Assembly: GCF_905404315.1 (NCBI RefSeq)
Contig: NC_066296.1
Coordinates: 7,068,001 to 7,132,000, forward strand
DNA: 64,000 nucleotides
Source of the DNA: Leptidea sinapis
Lineage: Eukaryota > Arthropoda > Insecta > Lepidoptera > Pieridae
Direction of reading: 5' to 3'
The notes under the pieces are model-generated. The model was not told where the DNA came from. It saw only the letters and a program-made list of their open reading frames with translations, and searched no databases. Below are positions 10,680 to 22,914 of this stretch, piece after piece. How positions within the stretch are numbered: the first letter of the stretch is position 1; every line of letters begins with the position of its first letter. Made by a program: the position numbers and the translations under genes.

Positions 10680-11175
10680 CAAGTTTGCTCCCGGTCTCGT
10701 CGACGCATCCCGGGAGATGTTGGCACTGCCGGTATAAGAAGCATGTCCAGTGCATGAATACTGCTAATTTGCAGCATATCATTGATATTCAGAAGAAACA
10801 GCGTAAGAGATTGTATGCAGCTTTGCAGGATACCAGCATTTATGAGTTTTAAGTCGGAGCATGCACTGTTGATAACGACCTTGATGCGCCAATCTGCAAA
10901 AAGCTAGTGACCTATCTGCATAACCTCTCGGGAATCCCATAGAATAGCAGTTTCGCTATTGGCTTGCCTTGTGCCACTCCCAATCGAAGGCCTTCGCTTT
11001 GTCCAGAGTCACTGCCAACGACTGCTTTCCCTTCGACTCAACCGCTTGTGCCCATTTATGGTTGTGGTATAGAAGATCACCTAATGATCTAAGCGACCTT
11101 GGCAAAAACCATACTAGCAATGAGTCGGGAGTACGCCTGATCTGTAGGAAAACCGAAAAAGAGTGGTAACGACCG
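10680..11175 (-). pseudogene. LINE family B RT fragment lacking the YADD box
   Basis: The minus strand aligns with the 16.85-17.2-kb copy: LDKAKAFDWEWHKA, then the ADRS/VVIN region, LTLFLLNINDMLQISSIHA and NISRDAS. Where the 17.1-kb copy encodes YADD followed by STGYAS, this copy lacks about 16 bp and shifts frame. Several further stops make it dead. The 3' end of the element is missing. Confidence 0.8.
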
Positions 11176-14100
11176 GCGCCAATTCCTGAACATAAGTATG
11201 TAGCACTATTAACTGCACTGAATGATATTCGAATGTTTATTTAAGGCTAGGGACCGAGCCAACGACTTTGAGGAGTCGAGCGCAGCTAGGTTACCTCTGC
11301 CATACAAGATTACCATTGTTTTAAATCGGAATTAGAAGCATTTTTAATGAATTACAAACACAATACAATTTTCTTTATAAAACTAATTAATCTAAGTCAT
11401 GTTAAATAGTATTGGTGTACATTTAATAAATGTTCGCATAATTTTTATCTAGATTGAATGATTAGCATGACTCCAACTGTAAAAGTTAGGGGTATTTTGG
11501 GGATTTTTTGTCTCACTGTCTATAAAAAATAGAAAATGAATTTTCTCCTCATATTCTGTAGATATATAATCTTTATTTTTTTAATTTGTTAAAATATAAG
11601 CTTTATATAAACCGTCAAGAAATGGTTTCAACTTTTGGCGATCTTGGGATAGCAGCCTTAAATTATCTCCGATAAGGCAACGGGCCGCCATTACGATCGT
11701 ATAGGGCTTTGAGGTGCAAAATACAGAAACGTTCTAAACGTCCCATGAAAACGAGATCTGCAAAGGTCTTGGGGTCAGGAGGTCCCCCTGAAAACGAGAT
11801 CTGGAAAGGTCTTGAAACGTCATGTTAGCTACAATAATAATAATAATGTAACTTTTATGCAAAAATCAAATTTTAAAACACAGTTACAATTACACGCGTT
11901 TTAACCTGTTTTTAAAAGTGTTGTAATTAAGTAAGTTCTAAAAGTCCTCAATTTTGTTAATTTTCAGTACAAAAATAACTAATTTCAATCAACTGACGTG
12001 TCAGTCAAGTGAACTTTTCATTGATGGACAAAATAAATTGTAGTTTAATCGTTATTTGTCAAGTAATAACTCGACTTGACTTTGTCTGGCTCAAAGATTA
12101 TTAAAAGATTTTTAATGTGAATTATCAACATGTTTCAAGAGTCAAACATTGCATTCGTGTCTATTGAACCATAATTGTATGTATTGTAGATACAAGCTGT
12201 CAACGACATATTTTCTACTTAACAGGCATTTTCCATTATAACTATATCAAAGCGTATTTTTTTCTTTGTTAGCACCATTCAAACGGGAAAGTCTTTTTCT
12301 ATTAGAAGCACCTGTTCAGATCTTACTCCACAAAGACTCATAATTCGTGTTGATTTTTTTCTAACACCGGTTCGATCTCCATAACGTATCATTATGTTTG
12401 ATGACGTTCTCACGGTTAATGAAAATGGCGTGGTCGAATGAAAATTTAATGGGTTCATAAGGTCTTGATCCAAGAGGTGCTACAAGCAAATAAGTTATAA
12501 TCGTGTAGTTGTGGAAGATAGCCTACCTAACCTACCTTTACTTTATCTTTCGCGCGCGTCCTATATTTGGTTGTGAGTAATCACCACAAAAATGTTAACT
12601 ATATGTTGTAAATTATCTATTTGCCTCGCATTTTGAATTTTTATTAGGTTGGCATTGAAACAACGTTGTGTTGAAGATCATGAATGTAATAGCAAGGATG
12701 ACCGTGGAGCGTAAGACCCCTTTTTGTTTAATTATCATGTGCTTCAAAACTCGTATAAATTTTCATGAATTATAATTAATTTTACGTAAATTCTGTATAT
12801 TATCCATACTTATCAGGTCATTCCTAGAAGGTTTGATAGAGACCTAGTATTGTTTTTACATTCTTGTAGTATATAATCTATTTTAAAAATAATAAATAAT
12901 ATGACCTAGGTATTTTCTTTTATTTAGAGGATTACACCATTACCTAAGCCGAAAGGTACAAGTCATACTCTATAACTAACGACTCACAATTTATTTATTA
13001 CGTGGGTATAGAATGCTCGTTTACATCTTTGATTAACGTGAACATCTAAAGATCAAGATTAGAACTCGTTGATAATGCGATGTCAAGCAATTCCTTAATG
13101 GTGCTATTTTGTTTGATCTCATCTCTATTCAGTAATAAACTATTTTTACGTATAAAGATGATGTAGCTTGCAAAATAATTTTAAATCACACAAAGACAAA
13201 AGAGACATTTACTCAAAGTTAACCCTTGGGGTATTCCCTACATTAGAAAAGAAAAACAGTAACTGCTCCTGACTAATAAAAGTTTTATATCTTCTGTTTT
13301 TTAGATATTTAGTGACAAAATTTAGTGCTGTTTTGATAATACTGTAGTGGTATACTTTACATAAGATTATTTCATACTGGATACAGTTAAACGCTCTTGT
13401 AAAATCAAAAAATATACTTAAATAACAGAAATCGTATCAAGATACTGTTTTATAGAATATTGCAACAATGGCAACACCTAAATGCCTTGTAATTTAGGTT
13501 TTCTAGTAATTTAAATGTAGGTCAGTAAGGTTTTTATTAATTTTGACCATATTTTTGTGTAAACTACAATTTTTTTTTATTTTGTTTTTGATTTAGGTAT
13601 TTTTTGGAAAAAGTTAATTTAGTTTATTAAAATATAAACATTAGAGTAGTTCCATAAAGGCATACCACAGTACCGCAGCGATAACCGCATTTGGAACAGT
13701 GCGGTATCACTGATGGAATTTTAATTGGTAATTAGTATCGTATGGCCACGACACGAACTAATTACTGCAACAGGAATCCCGTGATTAATAATTGTTTGCT
13801 TGATCCGACGAATATTTGACTTGCCGTGGGTTATTGGTTCTACAGCGGTGCATATTATGTTTTAGAAATTACCAATATTACAAAAAAACTTATTAAGGTA
13901 GGGTTTACTTATATTAAATGGGTATTTTAGTGTTACGTAGTAACGTCGTGTTGTTACGCGACCTTTATCACATCGATGGTGAAGAGTGTTTGTTCTAAAA
14001 TGCGATGCTTGATTTAGAAATTCACTTATGTTTTAACTTTTGCGTACTTTTATTGCATTACCTTGGCGGGATTGTATGTTTCGTAAAATTCTGAAAATGT

Positions 14101-15140
14101 AAGATTTAAAGCTTATTAGCAAAAAAACATTTCCGAATTGGTGTGCTAAATGGTAAACTATGACATTCATCAGTGTAAGCTTTTACTTATTGATGAAAAA
14201 AAATGGTAAAAAAAACTTCCATACTGGGAATAGGCGATAGTAATAATATGATAATTTCCCACATTTTATTTTTCACTAGGTCAAAAATATACGCCGGTGA
14301 AATCACAGTGATCACATAGAAATTACAGCCAGAAGAAATAGTTATTAGTTCAACAAGTGAGCAAAGTTATTTTTTGCTGCGAGTGCTGACTTTAAATCAC
14401 GAATTGGCGAAGTTGAATAGTCTAGAATTGAATCACGAGCGTAGCGAGTTCTGAGGTAGGAAGTGATTTAAAGGCACGAGACAAAAAAAATTTGCTCTCG
14501 TGTGAAACATACAACTTTTCAACTCGACTAGCGAGAAGAGTGTTATAGGTTATAGTAAGAGAAACAATTAAGATAATAAATTTTTGTGACAATGAGATAA
14601 TACGCTAGGCTAAAATGAGTTTCGGAACGCACCGGATTGCATTGTTTATTTTTTTAACGCGGAGTAATTCCCCGATGTATGGTCAGGTGGGGTTCGAAAT
14701 TTAAATCAATTTGCCTCACGCTCGCAGCAAAAAGCGTTTTTGCTCCGAGTTTTCACGTAGCAATAGCGCACTTTTCGTGCTGGAGAGGTGAAAATATAAT
14801 TACAACCGGGGAAAGAATTGCTTTAAAAAATTCATTGATTGCTGATTCATTGTGTGGGGTTGGTAAACGATACCACATATACTGATTAGCCACATTTTAT
14901 TTTTCTTTTAAGCGTTTAAGTTAACAAAGCTCCCTCTTTAAGTCATGTAAAGTACAAAAAGTACCAAGCCTTTTGTTAAATGCCATTTCACCCAACTCTT
15001 TCAACCATTCCCTTAGATTTTATTCCAAGTGAAGTAATGCATATCGGGGCAATTCACAAGAGAGTACGTTACTACTCCATTATCTACACGGAAAGTAATG
15101 TTTAATACATTTCTTGTATCGCAAGTGTTTTTGTTTTTTT
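11176..15140. other. Long unassigned AT-rich stretch
   Basis: No gene, RNA or well-supported transposon recognised. Two near-identical words, TGAAAACGAGATCTG(C/G)AAAGGTCTT, occur at about 11745 and 11787, a local duplication. A short hairpin, TACCGCA ... TGCGGTA, lies near 13672-13708. A few short ORFs (12279-12473, 14679-14885) show no family resemblance. Confidence 0.4.
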
Positions 15141-15450
15141 AACCGACTTCAAAAAAGAGGAGGTTCTCAATTCGATCGGTATTTTTTTTTATGTATGTTC
15201 ACCAATTACTCGGAGTTTTATGATCCAATTTACGTAATTCTTCTTCAGCTCGATGCGGAATAGATGCCATTTGGTCCCATAAACATTTTATATAGTTTGG
15301 CCCAGTAGTTTTCATTTTATAAACATTTTTAATGAATTTTTTTGTCTATCGGGATGATATAATTGTTTTTTGTGCATAGCTTTCTTAGGAGTTTTCATTC
15401 AGGTTGATGATATATTATTATTAAAAGACACTAAAAGAAAAAAAATAAAA
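15141..15450. repeat. Dispersed repeat (AACCGACTTCAAAAAAGAGG type)
   Basis: The opening AACCGACTTCAAAAAAGAGG is a word I associate with interspersed lepidopteran repeats. There is only one copy in the window, so the call rests on memory of that motif. Confidence 0.4.
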
Positions 15451-15454
15451 TAGA

Positions 15455-15863
15455 ACGTTAAAAAAAACTGACTTTAAAAACTGAAAAGTATCAAATAACG
15501 AAAAATTTAATATAATATAATAATAATATGCAGAACTTTACCTTTAATATTAATGACATACTATTAAATGTATGTGCTACATATTGATAGCTTTGCAGTC
15601 GGTGCCAAGCCAAACAGAACAACCCAAGCGGACAGATACGCGTGACCAGACAACCTTAATAATTATAGTAAGGAAGCTGTTTATAATATTAAGTTTTATT
15701 TTGTTTAGGGCTTGGTAGCGACTTAAAACCTATTAATAGGTAGCACATATAAATAATAGTATGTTATTGATATCAAGGGTAAAGGTTTCCATAAGAGGTG
15801 TGTTATATTACATTTTTAGTGATTTAATACTTTTCAGTTTTTGAAGGCGGATTTTTTTAACGT
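15455..15863. mobile_element. Large imperfect foldback element
   Basis: The left arm (about 15455-15640) and the inverse of the right arm (about 15690-15863) match along their length. Shared words are AACTGAAAAGTAT, ACATACTATTA, TATGTGCTAC and CCAAGCC. The arms are separated by roughly 45 bp. No ORF. A MITE-like palindromic element is the best description. Confidence 0.75.
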
Positions 15864-16198
15864 AGTTTTTTATTCTATGGATTTGTACCGGAAAGGTAGC
15901 CCTACTATTATCTAAATCCTAATAGTTAGACAATACTGCTATTGGCGCTTTTGCTAAAACCAAAATAGTCCCGAACTGGCCGCCATCGAAATTAAAAAGA
16001 AATTGTTTCTTTTTTTAAACTATTTGAAATTGTTCATAGCGTTACTACTATGGTAAGTACCTTGACAGTTATTTTTTAAACATTTGCACAATGTATTTTG
16101 TTTATAACTTTTAAAAATGGTCAGCTTACTAAAACGTTTCATTATTGAATTTTAATATCAATTTATTTAAATATACCAGTTATTTTGGAGCCAAAAGA
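15864..16198. other. Unassigned
   Basis: No recognisable feature. Confidence 0.3.
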
Positions 16199-16273
16199 TT
16201 GTGGGCGGCGGTGATCACTTAACAACAGGTGACCCGTACGCTCGTTTGTCCTCCTATTCCATAAAAAAAAAAA
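16199..16273 (+). mobile_element. CR1-like LINE 3' tail only (family A)
   Basis: GTGGGCGGCGGTGATCACTT ... TTTGTCCTCCTATTCCAT followed by A12. A very short 5'-truncated insertion carrying only the 3' UTR. Confidence 0.75.
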
Positions 16274-16289
16274 AGAAATGGTACTATAC

Positions 16290-16735
16290 GCCGCGATGGC
16301 AAAGCGTCCTGATAGAATGACGCTGGTGGCTTGGGCATGGGGAAGGTCGCTGGTGTGGAACGCGGCTTGAGTCGACGTTGTGGCTCCTTCTCATGTCCAA
16401 GTTACGTCAGTTGGTGCTGGGGCTGCTGCTTCGATTGCCGAAGACAGCAAACGTCGCAAATATGTTGGTCTCAATGAGTCTTACATCTTTGTGTCGTTTG
16501 ATGATGAGGCACTTGGTCCAGAGGCTCGGAGAATGTACAAAATACTATCTACGCGCCTCAATAGGACAACTGGAAACCCAAGCGCTGGCAGCTATTTCGG
16601 TCAACGGATCAGCCTAGCTATCCAACGTGGAAATGTTGCCAGTATTGTTGGTACACTTCCCCGTAATGACAGTTTTAATTTATTGTAATCATAATATTGT
16701 AATTGTAATTACAAGAATTTTATTTGAATACATTT
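16290..16735 (+). mobile_element. LINE C-terminal fragment (family C)
   Basis: After an early stop the frame reads PSHVQVTSVGAGAAASIAED, SKRRKYVGLNESYIFVSFD and QRISLAIQRGNVASIVGTLP, ending at a stop near 16687, then an AT-rich 3' UTR. The QRIS(L/I)AIQRGN(A/V)AS motif marks a LINE C-terminus. Sister fragments are at 39120 (+), 39490 (-) and 44800 (-). Confidence 0.75.
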
Positions 16736-16835
16736 GTAAAAATTTATTTATGGTACGTTACAAGATTCATAAATAACTAATGTGAAATAATATATTTGAA
16801 ATGGAATAAAGTTTTTTTTCGATAATCGTTTTTTA

Positions 16836-18052
16836 GTTTGGACATAGCGAAGGCCTTCGATCGGGTGTGGCATAAAGCGTTTATAGCGAATGTGCAAATG
16901 AAAATGAAATGAAAATGAAAATAAATTTATTTCGGAAGAAGCAAATGGGTCACTAGCTTTTTGGCTGATCGGAGCATCAAGGTTGATATCAACGGTGCAT
17001 CCTCCGACTTAAAACCCATAAACGCTGGTGTCCCGCAAGGCTGCGTGCTATCCCCTACGCTGTTTCTTCTGCATATCAATGATATCCTGCAAATCAGCAA
17101 TATTCATTGCTATGCAGACGACAGCACAGGGTATGCTTCCTACACCGGCCGTGCCAATATGTCCCGGGATAGCATCGACGAGAACCGGAACAAACTTGTG
17201 TCTGAAATCGAGACTATGCTTTGCAAAGTCTCGGAATGGGGCCGACAAAATTTAGTCCAATTCAACCCCAAGAAGACACAAGTTTGTGCGTTCACCACTA
17301 AAAAGTCTCCCTTTGTAGTATCCCCTCAATTCGAGAACACTCCTCTAACTGCCACAGCCTGTATTGGCATACTTGGCGTCGATATATCGAGCGACGTTCA
17401 GTTCCGTGGTCACTTGGAAGAGAAGGCCAAACTGGCCTCAAAAAAGCTTGGTGTACTCAGTAAGGCGAGACAGTACTTCACTAAAAACCACTGCGTTCAA
17501 CTTTATAAGGCGCAAATTCGGCCTCACATGGAGTACTGTTCTCACCTGTGGGCGGGTGCTCCCCAGTACCGGCTTCTTCCATGTGACCGCATACAACGAA
17601 GAGCGGCTCGAATCATCGACGATCAAGTCATCTCCGATCGGCTTGATTCTCTAGCATTGCGTAGAGATGTGGGTTCTCTCTGCATCTTCTACCGCATTTA
17701 TACTGCATATACGGGGAGTGCTCAGAGGAGCTGTTCGGGTTGATTCCAGCGGCCGAATTCCACCATCGGACATTACGTGCAAAGTACCATCCGCATCACG
17801 TCTGGCATTCCACAACCGCGCGTTTTCTTCGAAATTTCTTGCCTCGCACAGCCACTTTGTGGAATCAACTACCGGCAGCGGTCTTCCCGAACAGATTCGG
17901 CTTGGGGACCTTCAAGAAAAAAGCATACTCCCACCTTAAAGGCCGGCAACGCATTTCTTGACACACCTGTTGTCGCGGATGTCCATGGGCGGTTGCCTCA
18001 CCTCTCCCCATCCTGTGAGCCTCTTGGCCGTTTGCCCCCTCTCATATAAAAT
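16836..18052 (+). mobile_element. 5'-truncated LINE with RT palm and thumb (family B)
   Basis: Begins inside the RT at LDIAKAFDRVWHKAF. A short low-complexity filler (GAAAATGAAAT repeats, 16896-16922) then replaces part of the domain, which resumes at ADRSIKVDI. Motif B (GVPQGCVLSPTLF) and the catalytic YADD (about 17111-17122) are intact. The thumb region and C-terminus follow, with one frameshift near 17710. It ends CCCCTCTCATAT plus A-rich tail. There is no endonuclease and no ORF1. Confidence 0.85.
16961..17743 (+). pseudogene. Reverse transcriptase segment, CR1/Jockey-like
   Basis: About 260 residues without a stop. GVPQGCVLSP is at residues 23-32, HCYADD at 49-54, followed by WGRQNLVQFNPKKTQVCAF and ILGVDISSD (the RT motif D/E region) and HMEYCSHLWAG. 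This is the longest stretch of intact RT in the window. The frame begins inside the domain with no true start and ends in a frameshift that truncates the HGECSEELF-like region. In life this enzyme copies LINE RNA by target-primed reverse transcription; this fragment cannot. Confidence 0.85.
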
Positions 18053-18958
18053 AAAATCGTAATGTTTAACCTTTATGGCAGTTAAAGTCAACAAAAAAGT
18101 CAGGCAGGCATACAAAATTGTAGTTCTGGCATGACAAGCATGATAAGCAAAGCATAAGCATATAAAAATACTGTTTTTGTTGTTACAACAGACACATCAT
18201 TAATATTTTTTTTAATTTTTATTAAAAATAAGGAAAAATTCAGAACAACGAATTTAAAAATGGAATTTCTCTCATTTTTAATCTTAGCAGCCAGTGCGGA
18301 AGTTTGGAAACATTCCACGGCTCACAATTCAAATTAAGCATTGAAGAGTTGCCAGTATAAACTCATTGAAAAGTTAATAAAATGTTGAGTGTTGCAAGTT
18401 AAAAATATATAAAGTGCCGTGCTTAATCACGTAACTCCACACATTGTCCCGGTTACCTATGTAGGTACTTTATTATAGGTCGCTTATTTATAGATAGGGT
18501 AAGTTATATCCATTAAAAGGTTACGTTGAGTCTTAAAGTGATGCTTAGATACAAAGAGTTAGATGCTATTTATTCTCTTTCTGAAGTTATACTTCTTTAG
18601 GCGCTTTATGAAAAAATTATGAATGTGAAATTTTAAGAAGCGCACGCATCACCGTAACACTAAAGTTGGTTCCTAAATTTTTCTGACGTTTGCGTTATTC
18701 GTTATTTTTTTTGGTTAGTTCGTCCATTATTAGGAGAGGCAAAAGGTTCAAGCCCATACAGCGGTATACATTATTTAATAATTAATTATTGTCAAAGCCA
18801 TCTTTGCAAGATTTTTACAATATTGTTCTTTCTAAAATCGTAGAATAGAACGAGGAATAAATCATTTTAACGAGTTTTGCTTCGCTAGGCCAAAGAAGTA
18901 TAACTTCTTGCGTGCATACATACATACACACACACTTTTTTATTCAATGGAATAGCAT
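18053..18958. other. Unassigned AT-rich DNA
   Basis: No gene recognised; a short ORF at 18100-18318 (-) has no known resemblance. Confidence 0.3.
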
Positions 18959-19170
18959 TATAAATCTTATAACTATATTTACAATACTACGAGTATGACT
19001 ACATTAAATTAAAATTACTGTTACAGGGAAGAATTTTCGAAGTGATACCTTCTTATACACCGCTACGTTACGTTACGCGTTAGGACGTCAGTTTGTCTGG
19101 CTTCCTTTTCTCTCACGCATACGGCTGCGGTAGGCAGGCTCCTACTCTCTCTCTCTAACCTATTGTTACT
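18959..19170 (-). repeat. Probable LINE family C 3' UTR fragment
   Basis: TATAACTATATTTACAATAC and ACATTAAATTAAAATTACTG match 44810-44850, which lies directly at the 3' end of a family C protein fragment. Downstream sequence diverges. Confidence 0.5.
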
Positions 19171-19379
19171 TTTAAAGGATTAAATAATGATACTTATCAT
19201 GTCATGTACATATACAAAATTCTAATGTACATATTCAAGAATTGTAATTGACAATAAAATATATTTTTTATATATTAAAATACATAAATATTAAGTAATA
19301 GCCTAAGCTTTTCTCAAGTCAAACAATTTCAATATTAAATAGTTCAAATTATATTAGTTTATGGCATAAATTCCTTAAG

Positions 19380-19480
19380 ATTTCTTTTTGATGTCATTAC
19401 TAATATACTAGATACTACCACCGCTTCGGAAACAAATGGCGCTCTGCGAGAGAAGAGGCGACACATGAAACGCGTTAATA
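19380..19480. repeat. Dispersed repeat, pair of 56345-56440
   Basis: Shares TTCTTTTTGATGTCATT, CTAATATACTAGATACTACC and GCTTCGGAAACAAATG with the 56.3-kb copy. Confidence 0.6.
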
Positions 19481-19681
19481 TAATAAATAAATTATCGCTT
19501 CTGTCCGGGCGGTGCGGTTCCTAGACGCACACATTTTTTTATTTCTTTACTAAAATCTTCAGCAATTCAAATCACTTATTAGTTAAATAAACATTGGCCA
19601 AAAGTTTTTATATTATATAGGCAAAACAAAAAAATCTTAAATTCATACATAACGAAGACGATATAAAACTGATATAGAAAA

Positions 19682-20035
19682 CACAAATTAAATTTGAAAA
19701 CAAAATTTATGAACGATGTGCTCTTCCACTGAGTCAACCGTTCGAGTGACATTACGTTCATCATCTCATTCATATTGTCTATCACAAAGAAAATATAAAC
19801 AAATTGCTCCGACTTGCAAGAGCGACATCTCAAGTCAATTTCCTAATATGCAAATATTCGTGTTGATCAGGTTATCAACTGTAAAGTAGATCCTGTAGAT
19901 GAAGCCACAACCTGAGAGTTGAACAAGACATACAAGATTTATCAACGATACGTCACTCGAACGGTTGGCTCTGTGGAAGAGCGCTCGTACGGAAGGCATC
20001 GTTCAAAAATTTTGTTTTCAAATTTAATTTATATT
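19682..20035 (+). repeat. Inverted tRNA-like repeat (family T1)
   Basis: A minus-strand tRNA-like half (19700-19749, TGAACGATGTGCTC then CAACCGTTCGAGTGA) precedes the family core (19800-19935) and a plus-strand tRNA-like half (19955-20015). Both halves have internal deletions. AAATTTGAAAACAAAATTT on the left mirrors TTTTGTTTTCAAATTTAATTT on the right. Confidence 0.75.
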
Positions 20036-20250
20036 TGCTATATCTGTTTTTATGTCGGGTTCGTTATTTATGAATCTTCGTTGGCGGGTGCGACGTGTTG
20101 GGTTTTTAGCTTAAGAATAGCATTAAATAGATCAGGTGCCATAACAAATGTGGTAATGTAAAGGACATATCTGTTATTATACTAACATTTGTAAGAATTA
20201 CCAAAATAAAATGTCTACAGAAGTTTAAGTAGTCTTTCTTTTATACATGG

Positions 20251-20486
20251 GGCACACTAAAAGTTTTGCACTTCTAGCTAGAAGTGCAAAACTTTTATTA
20301 CAATTACTAAAAATATACTAAATATAATTACTAAAACAATATAATATGAACAGGTTACAAATGATTCTATTAATATTATCATAACTGAATGTTGGTACTA
20401 ATTGGAATGTCGAATAACCATTACACAATATATTTTGGTTATAACATGTTGTTTTTTTAAGTTACGCAAAACTTTTAGTGTGACCT
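20251..20486. mobile_element. Small TIR element with perfect palindrome
   Basis: Identical 17-bp inverted termini CACACTAAAAGTTTTGC at 20253-20269 and, in inverse, at 20466-20482. At the left end the terminus continues into a perfect palindrome with 20-bp arms and no spacer (20258-20277 / 20278-20297). A non-coding AT-rich interior suggests a MITE. The superfamily is not assigned. Confidence 0.75.
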
Positions 20487-20841
20487 ACGTACTTTGTGCG
20501 ATATTGGGTTCCAATTTGACCAACAGTATTCTAGATGACTACGTTCTTATGTATACGAACAAATACTCCAAGAACCGTGCAGTTCTTTCAGCCCACATCC
20601 ACGACACAAACACAACAACGTCCATAATACAACAGTTGGCAGTATTTATTATGTAAACGAGCTACAAAAGCACTTAGCGGCCTGCTTTGATGCTCGGGTA
20701 TAATTTAACGTAATTACGACTCGTCAGCCGCACTCCATCGACTCGTCCCGCGAAAATGATACTGTGCGCCATTTTCTGAAACTGAATGCTCTTTCAAAAT
20801 GGCGGCCGTGTCCAGCAGTGGGTTCCCACGGTGTGTTTTTT

Positions 20842-21130
20842 TTAATGAAAATAAGGGACAAGACGAGCAGGATGTTCAACTGATAGTGATTGATACGCAT
20901 TGATTACAATACAGTGCCGCTCAAGATTATTGGAAAACCAAAAAATTCTGAGCGGCACTACAACTGCGCTCGTCACCTTGAGACTTAAGATGTTAAGTCT
21001 TATTTGCCTAGTAATTTCACTAGCTCGGCGCCTTTCAAACCGAAACACACCTAACGATTACACATTACTGCTTCACGGCAGAAAGAGGCCATAATCTAGC
21101 CGGCATCCTCTGCAAAATAAACCTTCCAAT
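20842..21130 (+). repeat. Family S interspersed repeat
   Basis: Near full length, from ATGAAAATAAGGGACAAGACG to CTAGCCGGCATCCTCTGCAAA, with the internal hairpin CGCTCAAGATTATTG / AAAATTCTGAGCGGCAC. Confidence 0.85.
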
Positions 21131-22330
21131 GGTAAATTGATGCCAGAAATACGTCTACTACGCTTTTTTCGTATCAAATAAACATTAGTTAGAACAGATG
21201 ATTATTTCGGTGAAAATAGTTGGACTGAAATTCAATAGAAAGAAGTTTATTTTACATTATACTTTAGATGTATTTCTAAGATCATTTATACGTCTAGATA
21301 GACTGTAACAACTGTGAAAACCGTCGAAAAAAAATTAAATTTGATAGTTAGCCTCTATTCTGAGAAATGCACGCATACTAACCCAAAGCCACATACAAAT
21401 CGCATGTGTAAGACGTAGCTTGTCACGCACCCTAAAGATATAAACCTGACCTGTTTTCATTGGTTGTCTAGCAAGATGCTTTATCTAGACATATAAATTA
21501 TCTAAGATATATTCATAAAATTAATAAAAATAACAATAATAATTATCTGTTTATATATCTATGGTCTAAGTGGTCGCGGTACTATTGAATAATAATAATT
21601 CTTCGGAAAATGGAATTAAACTGTAATTAAATAAAAATTTATGATAAATACATCACGTGGATCCGAATAAATCTAATTTTCCATCAGGCTCCAAGTATGA
21701 GAAGCCATCTGCATATGTAGCTCCAATATACATATCATTTCCGTTGTGAGGACTTCGCTCCGAATAACTTTACGCTGGTTTTACCTACACATGTTGGCAA
21801 TATAAAATGTTAAACACGTTTAACATGTTACTAAATAGTGTGAAGGATGCACATACATTCCTTCGCAACGCACGCTTAGAACTTATTGGTAAATAAATCG
21901 GCACGACGTTAAATTTCTCAAAATAAATCTTTATTTCAATCAGAGATGGCGCGTAATCGTAAATATCAATACACGTATATTTACGAGCAGTTTTTATTGA
22001 GCGCCGCCATGTTGCTTTTCCAGCAAATAGCTAAATGTTATTGTCCACAGTCGACACCCATTCTACGCTGTTTTTTACTTATATCTTCTTTCTTTAGGTA
22101 TTTACGAAGTTCTACTCCTCTACTTTTATCTGTAATTTATACAGCCACGATCAGTAATCTATGTACACACTTTATTGAGTCTTTGAAAAATTCTAAACTC
22201 TATGGCTAAAAGCATTGTTTACCGTACTGTCACCAAAAAAACACAGAACTGGTTTTGGTGCCACAGACAACTAAATCTAGGTTAGGAATGGTAGGTTCAT
22301 AGAAATATTAGGTAATGTGTAGTACATACT
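21131..22330. other. Unassigned; contains a short dispersed word
   Basis: A segment near 21452-21512 (TTGGTTGTCTAGCAAGATGC, ATAAATTATCTAAGATA) is shared with 54090-54150. An open frame at 21946-22209 (+) has no recognisable family. Confidence 0.35.
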
Positions 22331-22332
22331 AT

Positions 22333-22471
22333 AATATTAAACAAATTAAATTTATATACAAAAATTATGAACGATGCGAGACTCGAACCCACGACCGAAT
22401 TTTGTTTATAAATTTAATTTGTGTAATTAATCCCAGAAGTGAGGGTTATCACTTTAAAAAAATAACAAATC
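22333..22471. repeat. Collapsed tRNA-like foldback (family T1)
   Basis: A minus-strand tRNA 3' half, GAACGATGCGAGACTCGAAC, runs straight into the plus-strand tail AATTTAATTTGTGTAATTAA and TCCCAGAAGTGAGGGTTATC. The core and one tRNA half have been lost, leaving a hairpin-like remnant. Confidence 0.7.
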
Positions 22472-22680
22472 GTATAAACATAATGTTTACATCACTAAAC
22501 ATTTTAATGTCAAAATAAGAAAAATAATTGGTAATATAATTTACCAAGATGCTGGTAGGTTATAGGTAGATAGGTAGGTTAATATTTTTTAATTTTAAAC
22601 TTTCCCGGCCTGGCTGTATGGGTGTACCTTTGCCATTCCTTGAAGGAAAAATGAAATCACTCATCAGAGATGAATATTCA

Positions 22681-22692
22681 ATATATTTACCG
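22681..22692 (+). repeat. 5' target-site duplication of the I-like LINE
   Basis: ATATATTTACCG, identical to 27103-27114. Confidence 0.85.
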
Positions 22693-22914
22693 GTCAGCAA
22701 TTCTCCATCCGAAAAAAGGGCGGGAAACTTAAGATCGGTCGCACGTAATTTTGATAATTTTTCATTTTATTTTTAAATTTCATGTAAATATTTAGATATT
22801 TTGATCAGATAAGTTGTAGTTTGTATATATTTTAGTAGTTAGTTTTTATTAAAGTGTTAATTTGTGTAAATTTCATCCTATTGGTAAGTCTTCTTTTCTT
22901 CACTTTTCTATGAT

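Noticed and set aside
13646..13710. Possible transposon terminus around TACCGCA / TGCGGTA
   Set aside because: Arms are only 7 bp and no second copy is visible in the window.
21946..22209. 87-residue hydrophobic open frame
   Set aside because: No family resemblance and no gene context; AT-rich composition makes chance frames likely.
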